Below, one piece after another: positions 42,607 to 54,530 of a stretch of DNA of 64,000 nucleotides. The notes below the pieces were generated by a model. That model was not told the DNA's origin, made no database searches, and saw nothing but the letters and a program-made list of their open reading frames with translations. The stretch is from NCBI GenBank assembly GCA_030248215.1, contig JASANG010000864.1:434001-498000 (forward strand), in the 5' to 3' direction. A program made the translations under genes and the position numbers. The number at the start of each line of letters is the position of its first letter. Positions within the stretch are counted from its first letter, which is position 1. The stretch is from Enoplolaimus lenunculus (taxonomy: Eukaryota > Nematoda > Enoplea > Enoplida > Thoracostomopsidae).

Positions 42607-43052
42607 TACTGTATTGACCCGAATAAGAGGGGAGGGGGTAATAACAGGAGGTCCCTATTTTGAGTCCGAATCAATAGGATTTCGTATCCCTAATAAGAGT
42701 CAGTAAGCGGATAGAGGCCCTAAGCCCTAATTAGAGTCCATAGTCAATTATCGAAAATTGTAGCGCATAAATAACTCCAGGACAAAATAATTTGAGTTTG
42801 AAACTTCAAAGCGTGCGTGCATTTTGAAAGTACATTGCTAAGTATAACCTTGTATTTTATCGCTCAAGCTATTGACACAAGACAAATACGTTTAATTCAA
42901 CGGATAATTGTAGTACCGGATATATCAGTAACGAAGGGAGGCGGAGCGTGGGTTAAAAATAAATAACAGTCCGTAACCGAATAATAAGGGGGGTACCCTC
43001 TGGAGAGACCAAATAAATATCAGTCCCCCTCTTATTCGGGTCACTACAGTAT
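42607..43052. mobile_element. family E element, complete
   Basis: TACTGTATTGACCCGAATAA to TTATTCGGGTCACTACAGTA. Confidence 0.8.
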
Positions 43053-43183
43053 GAATAATCTGATCATAATCCAAAGCGTATTCCTGAGCCTAAGCCTTAA
43101 TGTGACAATAATGATAAAGACAAAAGCTGAATCGCCGATAGAAGTTTCTCGCTTTGGGTTAAAAAGCGTCACTCGGATCTCAC

Positions 43184-43247
43184 TGCATGTTTGCTTCAAT
43201 TTCCAGTTAGCAATTTTTTTGCATCCGTCATCCCATGGTAAACTTTT
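43184..43247 (-). CDS. possible exon downstream of 44902-44991
   Basis: Minus-strand acceptor CTTGCTTTTAAG, 21 codons (KSLPWDDGCKKIANWKLKQT, then C) and a consensus donor A|GTGAGA. Its phase-0 start matches the end of the candidate exon at 44902-44991. The frame stays open beyond the donor. Confidence 0.22.
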
Positions 43248-44282
43248 CTTAAAAGCAAGAATTCGGCTTGATCCATTAGTTAAACCCAAAAAAAATATCA
43301 AAACATCTTTTAAAAATTTAAAATATAAATCGAGTCGACATTTTTTCGACCGACAAAACCAACGCCAAAAATTTGAGATTGAATTAAACTAAAAATGTGC
43401 CGAAACAATCATTACTTTAATGGTACTTTACCTCATTATTACATTTAATATATACGCACATTTTGTTTATACATGTGTTTATATTTATGTGTATATATAT
43501 GCATATATATATGTATATACAGCTCATTGCTATTTTTTGATGTTTGCTTCCTATACGTGATGAACGTCTTTAACTCGCGTTTGGTTTGAATTTTTAATTT
43601 TAAACTACTTACATTGAATCGTTAATTTGAATACCCGTGAAAAATGAGACGAAAAGTAGTCAAGAGAATATTTTTAGGTTTTATGGGTTTCAACGGCGAT
43701 CTGGCAAAGCTACTGAACTATGCTGGTTTGAAATTTTTGGTCGTAGCAGAAAGATATTTGCTTAATGATTTATAAGCAGAAAAAAATACATGAGCGTGAC
43801 GAAGAAAAAAGGTAATAGTGGGATTCTGAAAGCCTACTGCAGTGCGACTCAGTAGTATGTGCTAAGCAATTACTTAACCCTTTTGTCGTTTTTAAAGGCG
43901 TACTTCAGTTAATAAGTGAATAGTTTAGTCACTGATGAAATTTGATATATTTCAGCATTATAGTTCACGTATATTAACATTGGCCTAATTAGAATTAAAG
44001 ATTCGTGATATCTGCATAAAATAAAGCAAAACTATAGCTTTCTTAAGTCGGCGGCTTATGTAATTACAAAAGCGTAACTTAAGTAAAATACTTAAATAAG
44101 ATTTCAGAAACCAAGCCATTATTAGCTTGGAGAATCGACTTGTATAAAATTTTACTGCAGTGGCTTTATCTAGGCTAACATTACATGATTTAGTATGAGC
44201 ATAGTTTAACATTTTTTAATTTTAATTCTTCAAAATTCGTGTGTTCTACTGTACAGAGTTGTGGAATACTTTAAATATGTTC

Positions 44283-44433
44283 GTAGCCAGCTCACCTGTT
44301 TAGAGAGGCTAAACATTTGTCAAAGAGGACATACAAGAGTTTTCGATTACGTACAAGCAAGGTTGAAAATTGTGTAGAGGGCATAATTATACCAAGAGCG
44401 CTACGCCCGCGATCCCTTTCTATCTACGGGCTC
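44283..44433. mobile_element. family A element (reverse)
   Basis: CGTAGCCAGCTCACCTG, TACAAGAGTTTTCGATTACG, CTACGGGCTCG. Confidence 0.7.
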
Positions 44434-44901
44434 GCTTGATAAACGTCGTTACCCTTGCTGGCGAAAATAATTAGGGAGCTCCAGCTCGAGCAAGGTCGTC
44501 CTTGAGCTTATACCAATTTGAGTTGTCCTGTCAAATCAAACCTAGTATGCCTAAGTGTTTTATAGACGCGCCCGCGGTTATCCGAGCTGAGTAAAAAAAT
44601 TTTGATGCCGGCATATCTGTGAATAAACAATTTCAAAGTGCAGCTAAAAAATCGTTATTCTATACCCTTTTTAAGAATCGGCAAACAGCGGTTCAATGTA
44701 CATAGCTAGTATTTGCACCGTAACATTACACAATTGTATTGAACGCAGAAGAAAAATATAAGGATGAGTAAAGGCGGGTAGCGGATAAAGTAATTTTGTC
44801 TCGGTACATCCGTGCGTAAAAAATCAAATTTACTCGGTTAAACAGCAGGCCAGGTTAAAAATCTTACCCATTTACACCTCTGTAGACGCCTGTTTTCTTA
44901 C

Positions 44902-44991
44902 CACTGCTCCGTTTGGTCGAAAGCTCTCGATCGATGCCATCTCGGCTGACGGAGCGTTAGTCGGGCGCAAGCCAACACGATTGGTAACATC
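44902..44991 (-). CDS. possible internal exon
   Basis: On the minus strand an AG acceptor (ACTGGGCAG) and a good donor (GTAAGA) bracket exactly 30 open codons: DVTNRVGLRPTNAPSAEMAS then IESFRPNGAV. GC is clearly above the surroundings. Phase 0 on both sides. Confidence 0.33.
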
Positions 44992-45360
44992 CTGCCCAGT
45001 AAACCTAAATCTAAGCCTAAGCGTAAGCCTAACCATAGACCTAATCTTAATGTAAGCCTATGCGTTAGCGTCTCTATTGACCCCAGTCACAGTGTCTCTC
45101 AGTGAACAAACTCTGCAAGGCCATTGCTGGTCATCCAGTCAATACTTGCTTACGTACCAGATTCAAACTCTCATTCAAACTACACGTGCCAACTAAGCGG
45201 TAGTTTGAAAAAGACATCACAATATTACAAACTCAAGCGTCCGGAAGGTTAACGAATGTATTAATTTCCACTGTCTTTATTATGTCTCATAGGATTTTTC
45301 AATGCGACAATGGTGTTGGTTAATAATTACTCTTAGTTTTAAGACAATCTAAGATCCGCT

Positions 45361-45565
45361 TCTATATATGTATATATGTATTTATATATTTATTACATTA
45401 TATGTCATATATATAAATATATAAATATAATATATTAAATTAAATAAAACATATTATAAAAATAATATATATAATATCAATATAATATATAAAAATAAAT
45501 AAAATACATGTTATAGAAATAATATATAATATAAATATTATATATATTATAAATACATATATCTA
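45361..45565 (+). repeat. AT-only low-complexity stretch
   Basis: About 200 bases of imperfect TATATA and AATAATATA words with almost no G or C. Confidence 0.9.
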
Positions 45566-46153
45566 AACTGAGACTTTGCCTTCAATCAATTAACAGTAGC
45601 ACAAAAAGAAACAATTACTAAAAATATGGATCATCAATCCGTTCCTTTAACAACTGAACAAGTAAAGTCAACTAAACTTTGTTCAAAGTCGCATCCAAAT
45701 CCAGCGTTGAGTTGAAATCAACCTGGTGTTTAACGTAAGGATACGGCAATGTTTGCCTTATTAACAATCACCACATGGTATGCGTTTAAATTCGAAAAAT
45801 ATATTTTATGCAGCGAAAATTTAAAACTACTTTAACCTGAGAGTGCAAATTATATATCGAAGCGACTGCAACTGACGAAAGTAAAATTTGAAATCTCAAG
45901 AGGCCCTGAAGCACCTCAATTGAGTCTTTGAATTACTCCTAGTGGCATGGATAATGTTTTTTGCGTAACTTTACCGACACGCAGATTTGTGTTTTAAAAT
46001 TTTTGACTCTTAAGACATTTTTTAATATTTGAAATTTTTTAGACCAGTCAATTCAATGAATTCTTAATTCTCAACCAGATTCAACAAATTGGTTATAATG
46101 TTTAAAAGTCAAAGCCTAAACGTAACCCAAAGCCTATTAATCCTATTCTAATA
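45566..46153. other. no supported gene; one start-like small frame
   Basis: ATG at 45626 opens MDHQSVPLTTEQ followed by a GTAAAG donor-like site; without it the frame stops after 29 codons. Could be a first exon, but nothing joins it. Confidence 0.25.
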
Positions 46154-46371
46154 TAGACTGCAAAAAATGGTGAGTCAAATTAACTATCTCCGAAATGCGG
46201 CTTTTCGAGATTACTTACTCAAACTGTGTCGAATTCGACTCTGCCAGACTCGAATTCGACTCACTGAGTAGCACGATTGGCTGTGGCAGAGTCGAATTTG
46301 ACTCACTTTGTGTAGTCTCCAAATGCCTATTTCGGAGGAAGTCAATTTGACTCGCCATTTTTTTGCAGTGT
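46154..46371. mobile_element. family C foldback element
   Basis: ACTGCAAAAAATGGTGAGTC to GACTCGCCATTTTTTTGCAGT, more diverged arms than the other copies. Confidence 0.78.
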
Positions 46372-46552
46372 TCTATTAATGCCGAAAAGTAAACTAGAGG
46401 CGTTTACACGAGAGTGGTCCCGTTTGAAAAACAAGATACTTATTTTTTTACAAAAATTAGAATTTTAATATTTGAATTTTCTTCACAGTCACAATTATAT
46501 ATTGACTCAATTACAGTATCGCAATTACAACACTTTTCTTCTCTACACTGGT

Positions 46553-46778
46553 TGTGATCATTGTTACTTTTAGGGCCGTAGCAGTAGATGAAGCGTATTA
46601 TTAAGCCTAAGTCTAAGCCCAGGCGTTGCAAAAGTGTATTCCTAAGCCTAAGCCTAAGCGTCACAAAAGTGTATTCCTAAGCCTAAGCCTAAACCTAAGC
46701 AAAAAAATGTAGTCTAGGAAGCCTACTCTTTTACAGACCCACCAGAAACGGGAACAGCCCTAACAGTAACATAGGTCC
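46553..46778. mobile_element. T2 element
   Basis: TGTTACTTTTAGGGCCGTAG to CCCTAACAGTAACATAGGTCC; two GCCTAA arrays. Confidence 0.72.
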
Positions 46779-47458
46779 TGGTTGTTATGACAACTAAAAT
46801 TCAATTTTTCATATTCATAGCAATACTTAAAAAATATTAAATTTTGTTTAAATAAAACTTTCACTTCGAAAGTAAAATATCTCAAATTCGAGGGCCGTAT
46901 ATTGTGTGCGGCAGAATTCCGTTGAGAATTTATTCAATATATTTTTAAATTTTGGCCAAATTACACACGAATTGGGCCTTGTTTTGTTTGAAGTTGAACG
47001 AGAGCAGAGAGCGTACCTACGCTTGAGCCAATGAGTTAAACTCTTTGCTCGCGTGAGCGATTGTTTTGACGAGTAGTAATTAAAATTTTAAATTTCAAAA
47101 CGTGAGAAAGTTTAACCGAACGCTGATTTGGTGCAAATATATAGTGTTATAGAGTTCATTTGGTTTAACTCAAAGAAATTTTTTTCCGTATTTTTGAGGT
47201 TAATATTATGTTTATGTTGATGTGTTTGTTTTTAAATTGTGGAATATGGTTACTCAAATTTTACAGCCAAAGGATTTTTGAATTTGGAAACGTTTATTAT
47301 TAGTGTCTTGTGTAATTGACTGTAAGTTCCAAAAAGCACTCTAATCTCAGGATTAATTGGCTAATAACAAATGCAGCGTATAAGGGTTAAAATGTGTGTT
47401 CTCGCAGAGCCGGACTTTGATCCTGACGCGGATCTTTTGAAGGATAAGGTGTTACAAG

Positions 47459-47900
47459 AAAAAACGAGGGTCCCCAATGACTCATCCCACCCCCAGACAC
47501 GTTTTCATAGGGGTGAGATTTTTACAGCATTGCCTTATGAAAAAATGACTCTCATTAAACAAAGACTCACCGGTCATTTTTACACAGCGTTGTATGAAAA
47601 ACGAGGGTCCTCAATGACTGATCCCACCCCCAAACACGTTTTTCTAGGGGTGAGATTTTTATAGCATTGCCTTATGAAAAAATGACTCTCATTAAACAGA
47701 GACACGCCGGTCATTTTTACACAGTGTTGTATGAAAAAACGCGTTAAAAAACACTTCTAGTATATTTCATACCTACATTAGTTGTGTAAAAATGACCGGG
47801 AGTCTCTTTTTAATGAGGGGCTATTTTTTCCATACAGCAATACCATAAAAATGTACCCCCCATAAAAATGTGTCCGGAGATTATTTTTTGAGGCGGTCAT
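47459..47900. repeat. 137-bp tandem duplication followed by an inverted partial copy
   Basis: ACGAGGGTCC...CAATGACT...ATCCCACCCCCA...GGGGTGAGATTTTTA recurs 137 bp apart (GAGGG at 47466 and 47603). From about 47785 the phrases AAAATGACCGGGAGTCTC, TTAATGAGGGGC and CATACAGCAATACCATAA run in inverted order. Confidence 0.82.
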
Positions 47901-48945
47901 TTTTTCATGCGAACCCGGAAAAACCAACGGATTTCTTAGATATATCCGAATAGCCATGCATAGAATAGGTCCCTAAAATAGGCATAGGAATGAGAGACCA
48001 TCGCTTAGGCTTTGGTTTAGATCCCTACAGTACCCCATAAGAAGCTAGCACCGGGTAAGAATCGTCAAAAATATTGTGAAAGACCAACTCACAAACCAGG
48101 CAATAACGCATCCATCTCGCCGATTTCAGTGGTGTCTTAGGTTCAGTTGTAAAGCGTTAAAATTTGACAGTACCAGAAACAACCGTAAAACATTAAAATT
48201 TGGCAGTACCAGAAACAACATATTTAGGCTCAGGTTTAACTTTCACGGATGACTGAAACTTTGAGAGTCAACATTCTTCATTGTCAGCAAAATGCAAATA
48301 AGCTTCCACTCGCCTCAAAAGTAAACGCTGCTACAACCTGCTTATTAACATATTAATCGACAAATTAGCTATATAATATTTTAGCGTAAAAACTGTCACA
48401 TCAGCTTAATTTTAACGCACTATAAACTCCTCCTATTTCAACGTTAGTTTTAGGTTTCGATGACACTCGCAACGGTCCCAAAGGTGGGTTTTAGCTTGAA
48501 ATCCAACCAAGATAACTCAAATTTGAAATGAGCAACAAAATTGTCTTGTCACCGTTCAATCGGTAAACTAATTATTGGGTCTCGTTTCAACTCGACGGGT
48601 ATGTCAAATGATTTCAACTCGACGGATATGTCAAAGTAGTGGTCTTGTTTTTAGTTTGAGCATTTTTCGTGAAAATGAGTTAGAAAATGTTTATTAAACG
48701 GTACGATAATGTGGTTATTTATTTATTTATTTGGCCTTTTCATATTTTTTCTCGAAATCAAGCAAACACCAATAGTGTATATGAGATGAAGTTATACGGC
48801 GATTTTTCATCTTAAGTTATATTTTGTTTATAAATATTTTTTTACTACAAACGACGGTTAACTTTTTCTATGGAGTTGTTTTGATGACACATTTTTAACT
48901 CAATGTAGACAGGACGATTAAAGATACTAACTGAATATTTTTTCA
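47901..48945. other. no gene seen
   Basis: Unique AT-rich sequence. A minus-strand ATG at 48113-48115 with a GTGAGT donor after seven codons is the only splice-like feature. Confidence 0.4.
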
Positions 48946-49219
48946 TTAACCCTTTATCACATGAATATTTTCAATTTCAAATGAGACGTACTTTCAAGCT
49001 AAGATTCGAACCCCAATCTCACAGGTGGGGGCTGTTAACGACGACCGCTGAGCTACAGAAATTTCACGCTCAAGCTCAAGGGTGCTCTTACGTCTTGTCG
49101 AGATTTTGCACAGCTCATATATGTTGAATTGCTAAACACTGCTCACAGTGTCTGCATTGCTCGTATATTATTGTATTTAGTTGCTCATAGTATATATACT
49201 CTATAAGTGAGAGGGTTAA
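48946..49219. mobile_element. family P MITE, complete
   Basis: TTAA at both ends, left TTAACCCTTTATCACATG and right AAGTGAGAGGGTTAA. Best copy for defining the family: 274 bp with inverted ends, TTAA target and tRNA-like core (GATTCGAACCCCAATCTCAC, GAGCTACAG). Confidence 0.8.
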
Positions 49220-50204
49220 TTCAAATTATTCAAATCAACGTTGAAATTCATTGTGGGTCTTTCAAACTCGAACATATCGAAGCATTGGTATCATTTTATT
49301 TATTTTGAATTTTTTCTTGCTTAAAGTTTGCAAAAAACAAGCATAAAAAAGTTGATCAATGGCTTTTTACTTATTTTTGGTTTAAGCAAAATATGACAAT
49401 AATATACTGGCGATAACGTTTTTATGCAATATCCGTCAGTTGATGAGGAGATTTTGCAGACAAAAGTATGCCATATTGCTTTATTTGCCACAGACTCAAC
49501 CATCTTTGGCGGTCTTTAGACAACGACGTTGCTGTAACGCAACACTTGTTTTATTTTTATCATCAGTTCATTTTTATACCTGGCTAAAATTCGGCACTTT
49601 TGTAATTTACATATTCGTTGCCTTGTATCAAAATTCAAAGCATGTAAATGATGAAAAACGCTGCTCAAATTACGTATGTGGGGTGTTCCAGCTTTAATAA
49701 TATAGATTTAGCAACAGTGTCAGTTAAATTGCCAAGATTATTGTGAACGCTGCATTAACGGACACAGATCGTTCAGTTTTCAGAAACCTACATAGACACT
49801 GAACTTGGCAAATATAGAACTAAAACAGAGGTTCTAAAAGTTCACAACGATTACTTTGACAACAATAAAGAATAGAAGACTAATGAAGTATAGATTTTTA
49901 TTTGAGTTCCAAATATTGTGTTTAGTTGGCTTGGCTTAGCGACCGCCTAGTAACACCTTTGCCGTTTTGTGATTTGTTGAAACTTTTGCAACGGAACAGC
50001 ATAGAGTTGCCCAGAATTTAGGCGGAATTTCTCCACAACAATCAATTCCTGTTCGTGTTCCTGCATTCAAAGATGTAGAAACTGGAATTTTTAAGGTTTT
50101 GTGGCAAATTATTGATAACTTGATGATGAAATAGCAGAAAATTCGCTTAAGCCATGGTTGTCAAGGTTTCGAAAACTCTAACAGCGATTCGGTGATGAAA
50201 ATTA
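49220..50204. other. no gene seen
   Basis: Frames of 60-85 codons on both strands at 49321-49697 overlap and lack coding character. A family H scrap (TCAATTCCTGTTCGTG) lies near 50040. Confidence 0.4.
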
Positions 50205-50305
50205 TATAAATTCCGGTTCCTGTTCCAGTTCCTGCAAAGAAATTCAATTCCTGTCCTGTTCCGTTTCCGACAAAATTTAGTACCTGTTGAAACCATGGTA
50301 GATAT
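50205..50305. repeat. family H dispersed repeat
   Basis: TTCCGGTTCCTGTTCC...ATTCAATTCCTGT...CAAAATTTAGTACCTGTTGA is shared with 1010-1105; shorter CGGTTCC-rich pieces lie at about 51570-51690 and 60960-61040. Confidence 0.55.
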
Positions 50306-50469
50306 AGGTATTATAGTTTAAATGCAAATTTTTGACTGAATTTTTTCCAGAGCCGAAGCGGCATCACGAGATGCATTAGCATGAAATATGCTAAACTTTT
50401 CCTGAGCATCCTGAGAATCTATCCAGCGTGCCATCCAAATAGTTGAAAGGATTAATTTTTCTATTTGAT

Positions 50470-50620
50470 CTATTCCGGAAGCGCTATACTTTGCGACTAT
50501 TTTAATGCCGTCTTAAAACGTCGTAAGACACCGTTCTGCGTCGTCCGGCACTGTAAGGCAGCACACTGTCAACCGGCGGGCGAATGGCGTCGTACGCAGG
50601 AGTTGTACTAGTGCTGCGTG
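50470..50620. mobile_element. family G-like fragment
   Basis: AGCGCTATACTTTGCG then GC-rich phrases (CGTCGTAAGACACCGTT, GAATGGCGTCGTACGCAGG); right end not found. Confidence 0.45.
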
Positions 50621-50628
50621 ACAAATCT

Positions 50629-50703
50629 AAAGTTTTAGCCATTTTTCGCTTGAAAATGCGTCTAGTCTGAACCTTTTCAAGCGAAAAATAGCTAAAACTT
50701 TAC
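50629..50703. repeat. hairpin
   Basis: AAAGTTTTAGCCATTTTTCG...CTTGAAAA is mirrored by TTTTCAAGCGAAAAATAGCT and AAAACTTT, about 28-bp arms with one mismatch and a 17-bp loop. Confidence 0.8.
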
Positions 50704-52739
50704 CGATTTGAACGAATCATTTTTTCTTTCCAGCTATCGAGAAATTATTCATTTCAATCCGCTGTTTTAAGTGGTTACATTTAATCAAAATTAATTAAAA
50801 AAAAAATACCATTTCATGTCGTATTTTGATTTCGGCAAACTTTCGCTTAAAAATAAAATTTTGCCACAATTTCTCGACAAAATTAATATTACAACTGTAG
50901 CCACTGTCTGCAAAGCTACGAGAGTTGTGGTTAATCTTGAGCGTGTACAGGGTTTCGGTTTCAAACGCTTTTAGTTTTATTATGAAATACAAGATGAAGA
51001 GTTGATATTCTTTTAATTTTATAGACTTGTTACCAAAAGCTTAGCACAAAATATGTTATTTTGCAATTACTATTGGGATTTTGCCCGCTGTATCGTCTAC
51101 TTTTGGTTTAGATTTGAGTTTGAAACCGTTAGATTGTCGAGCTGTAACCGATATTAATTTAAAACTTACGCTTAAATTATGACTAAAGCGAACGGTTTGA
51201 AACCTGATACCGGGCACGTTTAGTGGTAATCGGGTTCACTTTATTGGGTAATAATTTTTGCCAGAGTGCGATTACATGCAACTAAATACCGAATAGTCAT
51301 ATTTGAAAATTAAGCTGAGGAAAAAACTAATTTGTTAGCTTTAATTTTCGGGTGCTTTCTACAATATTGCAAGTTGGGTTTTTTTTCAATTTGCGTTGAT
51401 CCCAACAACCGCTAAGGCCAGATCATCACGGCGGCTTTGAAGCTGCGTTTCAAGTGACTCAAAATAATTTGATTGGAGGTTAAAATTCAAATCGTACGAC
51501 AAATTTTGTAACTTCAAAAAATTTCTCTAAAATCTCAATTTTGTATATATACATATCAGGGTTCAACCGGAATTCCTGTTCCGGCCGGTTTGTGGGATAT
51601 TATTTATAATCATTTAAATATTGGAAACTAATTCGGTGATGAAAATTGTTTCAAATTCCGGTTCCTCTTCCAGCTGCAACCCTGATATATATATACATAT
51701 ATATATATGTATATATATGTATATGTATGTATATATATGTATATATATATTAATCGACTCCATCAATTTTGAGAAAGTTACTGATCAAAAGTAAAAATCT
51801 CTTAGGCTAAAGGTTACTTTGCTGCTGGCTTCATATATAAATGGTGTTCATATTTTGATAATTATACCTTTTAAACTTCTGCCAAAAAGTGTTTTACACC
51901 GTTGCAACAGCGTCATGCGCTTTAGTATTGAAGTCAAATATAGAAAACTGAGGTTCTGCTTTTTCAAAAGTAACTACCCTGACAACTATTATATGTGGTT
52001 TCGGGTCTTTTCCGGTCTGTACCATAGGCTGTTGCCCCTGAGCTACTACTTTGCAACCGCGTGATGACAGTAATTTAAACCATTTTAATGCATTATTGAC
52101 AGCAAAGGGTGCGCGCTTAGATTGTACCAAAGATTTTCAACTGTGTAATTTCTAAGCAGCGAAATTTGGTTTTTTTACATTTACGACAAGTTAGGTTGAG
52201 TTCAACCACAGTTAATCTATAATTTGTGACGGTTTAAATGTTTCGAGGGTGGGGGCAATTATAACAGTTACAGCCCGCCCCCTGTATACGAACCCAGGTA
52301 GCAAAAATAACAGCTTATGTGCCGCTAAGAAGTTAATCATGTCATACTTTTTGTTCCAATGCCTATATTCGAAGAGTTTTAGTCGGCGAAGAACCAAACC
52401 ATTTAAGCTGTAATATTAGGTTTAACCTTCAAGTTATAAATCTTATGAAATTTTAGGCAGCAAATTTAAGTTATTTTAAAGTAGTATATGGTTGAACCGG
52501 TAGCGTTTGAGCTGTGCGCTGAAAAGTATTGCTCTCTGTTCGGCCACGCAGGTACTATAATTAGTTACCGTCTTTGTTGCTCGAATAGTTTTGTTGAAAC
52601 CATTTTGCTAGCTCGACTTTTAGGGTATGTTTTTAAATTACGGTCAGCTTTAAGATCGTTTAGTATTAACTAAATATGGTGGGATTTTAGCATAGTTATA
52701 TCATGACTTGGTGTGTGTATATACGTTTGAGGAATGTTA
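50704..52739. other. no gene seen; H scraps and TA repeats
   Basis: Unique AT-rich sequence apart from CGGTTCC-type pieces at 51570-51680 and the TA repeat. Confidence 0.45.
51686..51752 (+). repeat. TA/GTATATAT repeat
   Basis: Imperfect TATATGTA repeats following a family H scrap. Confidence 0.85.
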
Positions 52740-52887
52740 CGAAATCATCCTGCTAGAAAGACTAAAGGGTGTTCAATAATTGGCATGAAAAGATTTGAGA
52801 TGTCTTACAAGCAAGGACGAAAATATTCTAGAAGGGAACAAAATTCTTCCAGGCAGTACTGAGTCTCACTCTGGTTACGGGCCCGGC
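52740..52887. mobile_element. family A fragment (reverse)
   Basis: TTACAAGCAAGGACGAAAAT and CTCTGGTTACGGGCCC; left end missing. Confidence 0.55.
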
Positions 52888-53149
52888 GCTTTATATGGAA
52901 GAAAATAAGTTTGTTTCTTTTTGCAAGCATACCTTCAACATTTTAAGTAATATAAAACAAAATTTTGATGAATGGTGTAAATTAAATTTTTAAAATTAGA
53001 ATGAAAATTTTGATTTCAAATACTACGCTGACTGGAGCTGCAAAAGTGTTGCTTTAGATGCAGGAATTAAAAGAACTAAACTTTAATTTGAAATCGGACT
53101 CGCAATTTAGCAACTGAGACTTTGATTAATGCCGTCTTTAGCGAACGGC

Positions 53150-53410
53150 CCATATCTTCAAATGTGTGTAGCGCCTATTGCCAGTTAGTGATAAATCTTA
53201 GAGGTTTCGAACCCGTGGACGGGGAGACATTCGAAATTCAGCACATTTTTCGCACATTTTTCGCATTTGAATTCTCGTTCTTGTGTGCCAAGTTGGAATT
53301 ATTCCGCAAAGTGCACTCCAGTTCGTCAAATTCAAAACCTATTGTTAACTGATGATAGGTGCTATACACATTTGAGAATAGACGCACAAGCTTCAATAAT
53401 AGTGATCATA
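53150..53410. mobile_element. family J element, diverged
   Basis: CACATTTTTCGCATTTGA, AAACCTATTGTTAACTGATG and TACACATTTGAGAATA are shared with other J copies. Confidence 0.5.
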
Positions 53411-53698
53411 CAACTATACTACAACCCAGCTGGCGTCCCTGGGTGGTCCCCGCCAAATTTGCCGTTTTAAAACTCGAAACTAATAAACTTGAAACACTTT
53501 TAATCAACTTTTATCGCCCTTAAACAAACGCGCATGCTTGGGCACACCTAGCTAATATTTTGGCGCCACTTTTGTGCGCCAATTTGCCGCCAAAATGTGC
53601 CAAAACTCACTATAGTTGTTTGCCGTTTTTTTACCAAAAACTTAAACCGAACCCGGTTTGATTAATGTTTTACAGTGGTAAAATAATATTTGTTTCTA

Positions 53699-54083
53699 AG
53701 AGTTGCGCTATACTTGCCGGACGGCGCCGTACGCCGCCGGCTGCCACCGGACGCCGCCGGATGCCACCGGACGCCGCCGGATGCCACCGGACGCCGCCGG
53801 ATGCCACCGGACGCCGCCGGATGCCACCGGACGCCGCCGGATGCCACCGGACGCCGCCGGATGCCACCGGACGCCGCCGGATGCCACCGGACGCCGCCGG
53901 ATGCCACCGGACGCCGCCGGATGCCACCGGACGCCGCCTGGCGCCGTGCACGCGGCACCATAAAATTTGGTTGTTAATTGCCTCCCGCGATTAAATAGAT
54001 TTTGCCTTTGTTTTGTTAGCAACGTATAGTGGCGCACGGCGGCGTACGGCGACGTCAAGTACAGCAAAGAATAGCGCAACCCA
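53699..54083. mobile_element. family G element with a GC-rich minisatellite
   Basis: AGAGTTGCGCTATACTTG to AGAATAGCGCAACCCATAC. Between them lies the 20-bp array, then unique sequence and GCACGGCGGCGTACGGCGAC. Confidence 0.75.
53731..53938. repeat. 20-bp minisatellite, about 10 units
   Basis: ACGCCGCCGGATGCCACCGG repeated head to tail almost without change; each unit holds two CCGG sites. All reading frames are open through it, which gives meaningless long frames. Confidence 0.95.
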
Positions 54084-54376
54084 TACTTTTCCAGTGTCCT
54101 ATTGCGGTGTCTTAACACCATTTTATTCGTGTTATTAACCAAATCTGCTAAAAATTGCACCCAAAATTGCTAAAAGACACGATTTAGACACAGAAACCAA
54201 TGAATATTTAGGATTAAGTTGTTTGCTAAAAATAAACACTTTTGCGTTTCAAACAGCATCTTTCAAACGGAGTTTAAATGAAGAAACTCTTAAATTAATC
54301 ATTAGTGCAGAAAAATGCAGTGTTGGCAGGTAAACGCTTTTTAGTGTTTGTCAAACGGTCATTTTAAAGCCAACAA

Positions 54377-54530
54377 GCCAGTATCCAGTTCACAATTGCT
54401 AGGAGGCTAAACATTTTTTCATGAGAAGTATATATACAAGGGTTTTCGATGACTTACAAGCAATGTTGAAAATTATCTACGAAGGGCAAGATTCGTCAAG
54501 AGCGCCAAGCCCTCTCTAGCTATGGGCCCG
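54377..54530. mobile_element. family A element (reverse)
   Basis: AGCCAGTATCCAGTTCACAA, GGGTTTTCGATGACTTACAA, CTAGCTATGGGCCC. Confidence 0.68.

Noticed and set aside
53662-54160. Overlapping open frames on both strands (up to 150 codons)
   Set aside because: All pass through the 20-bp GC-rich minisatellite, which lacks stops in every frame.
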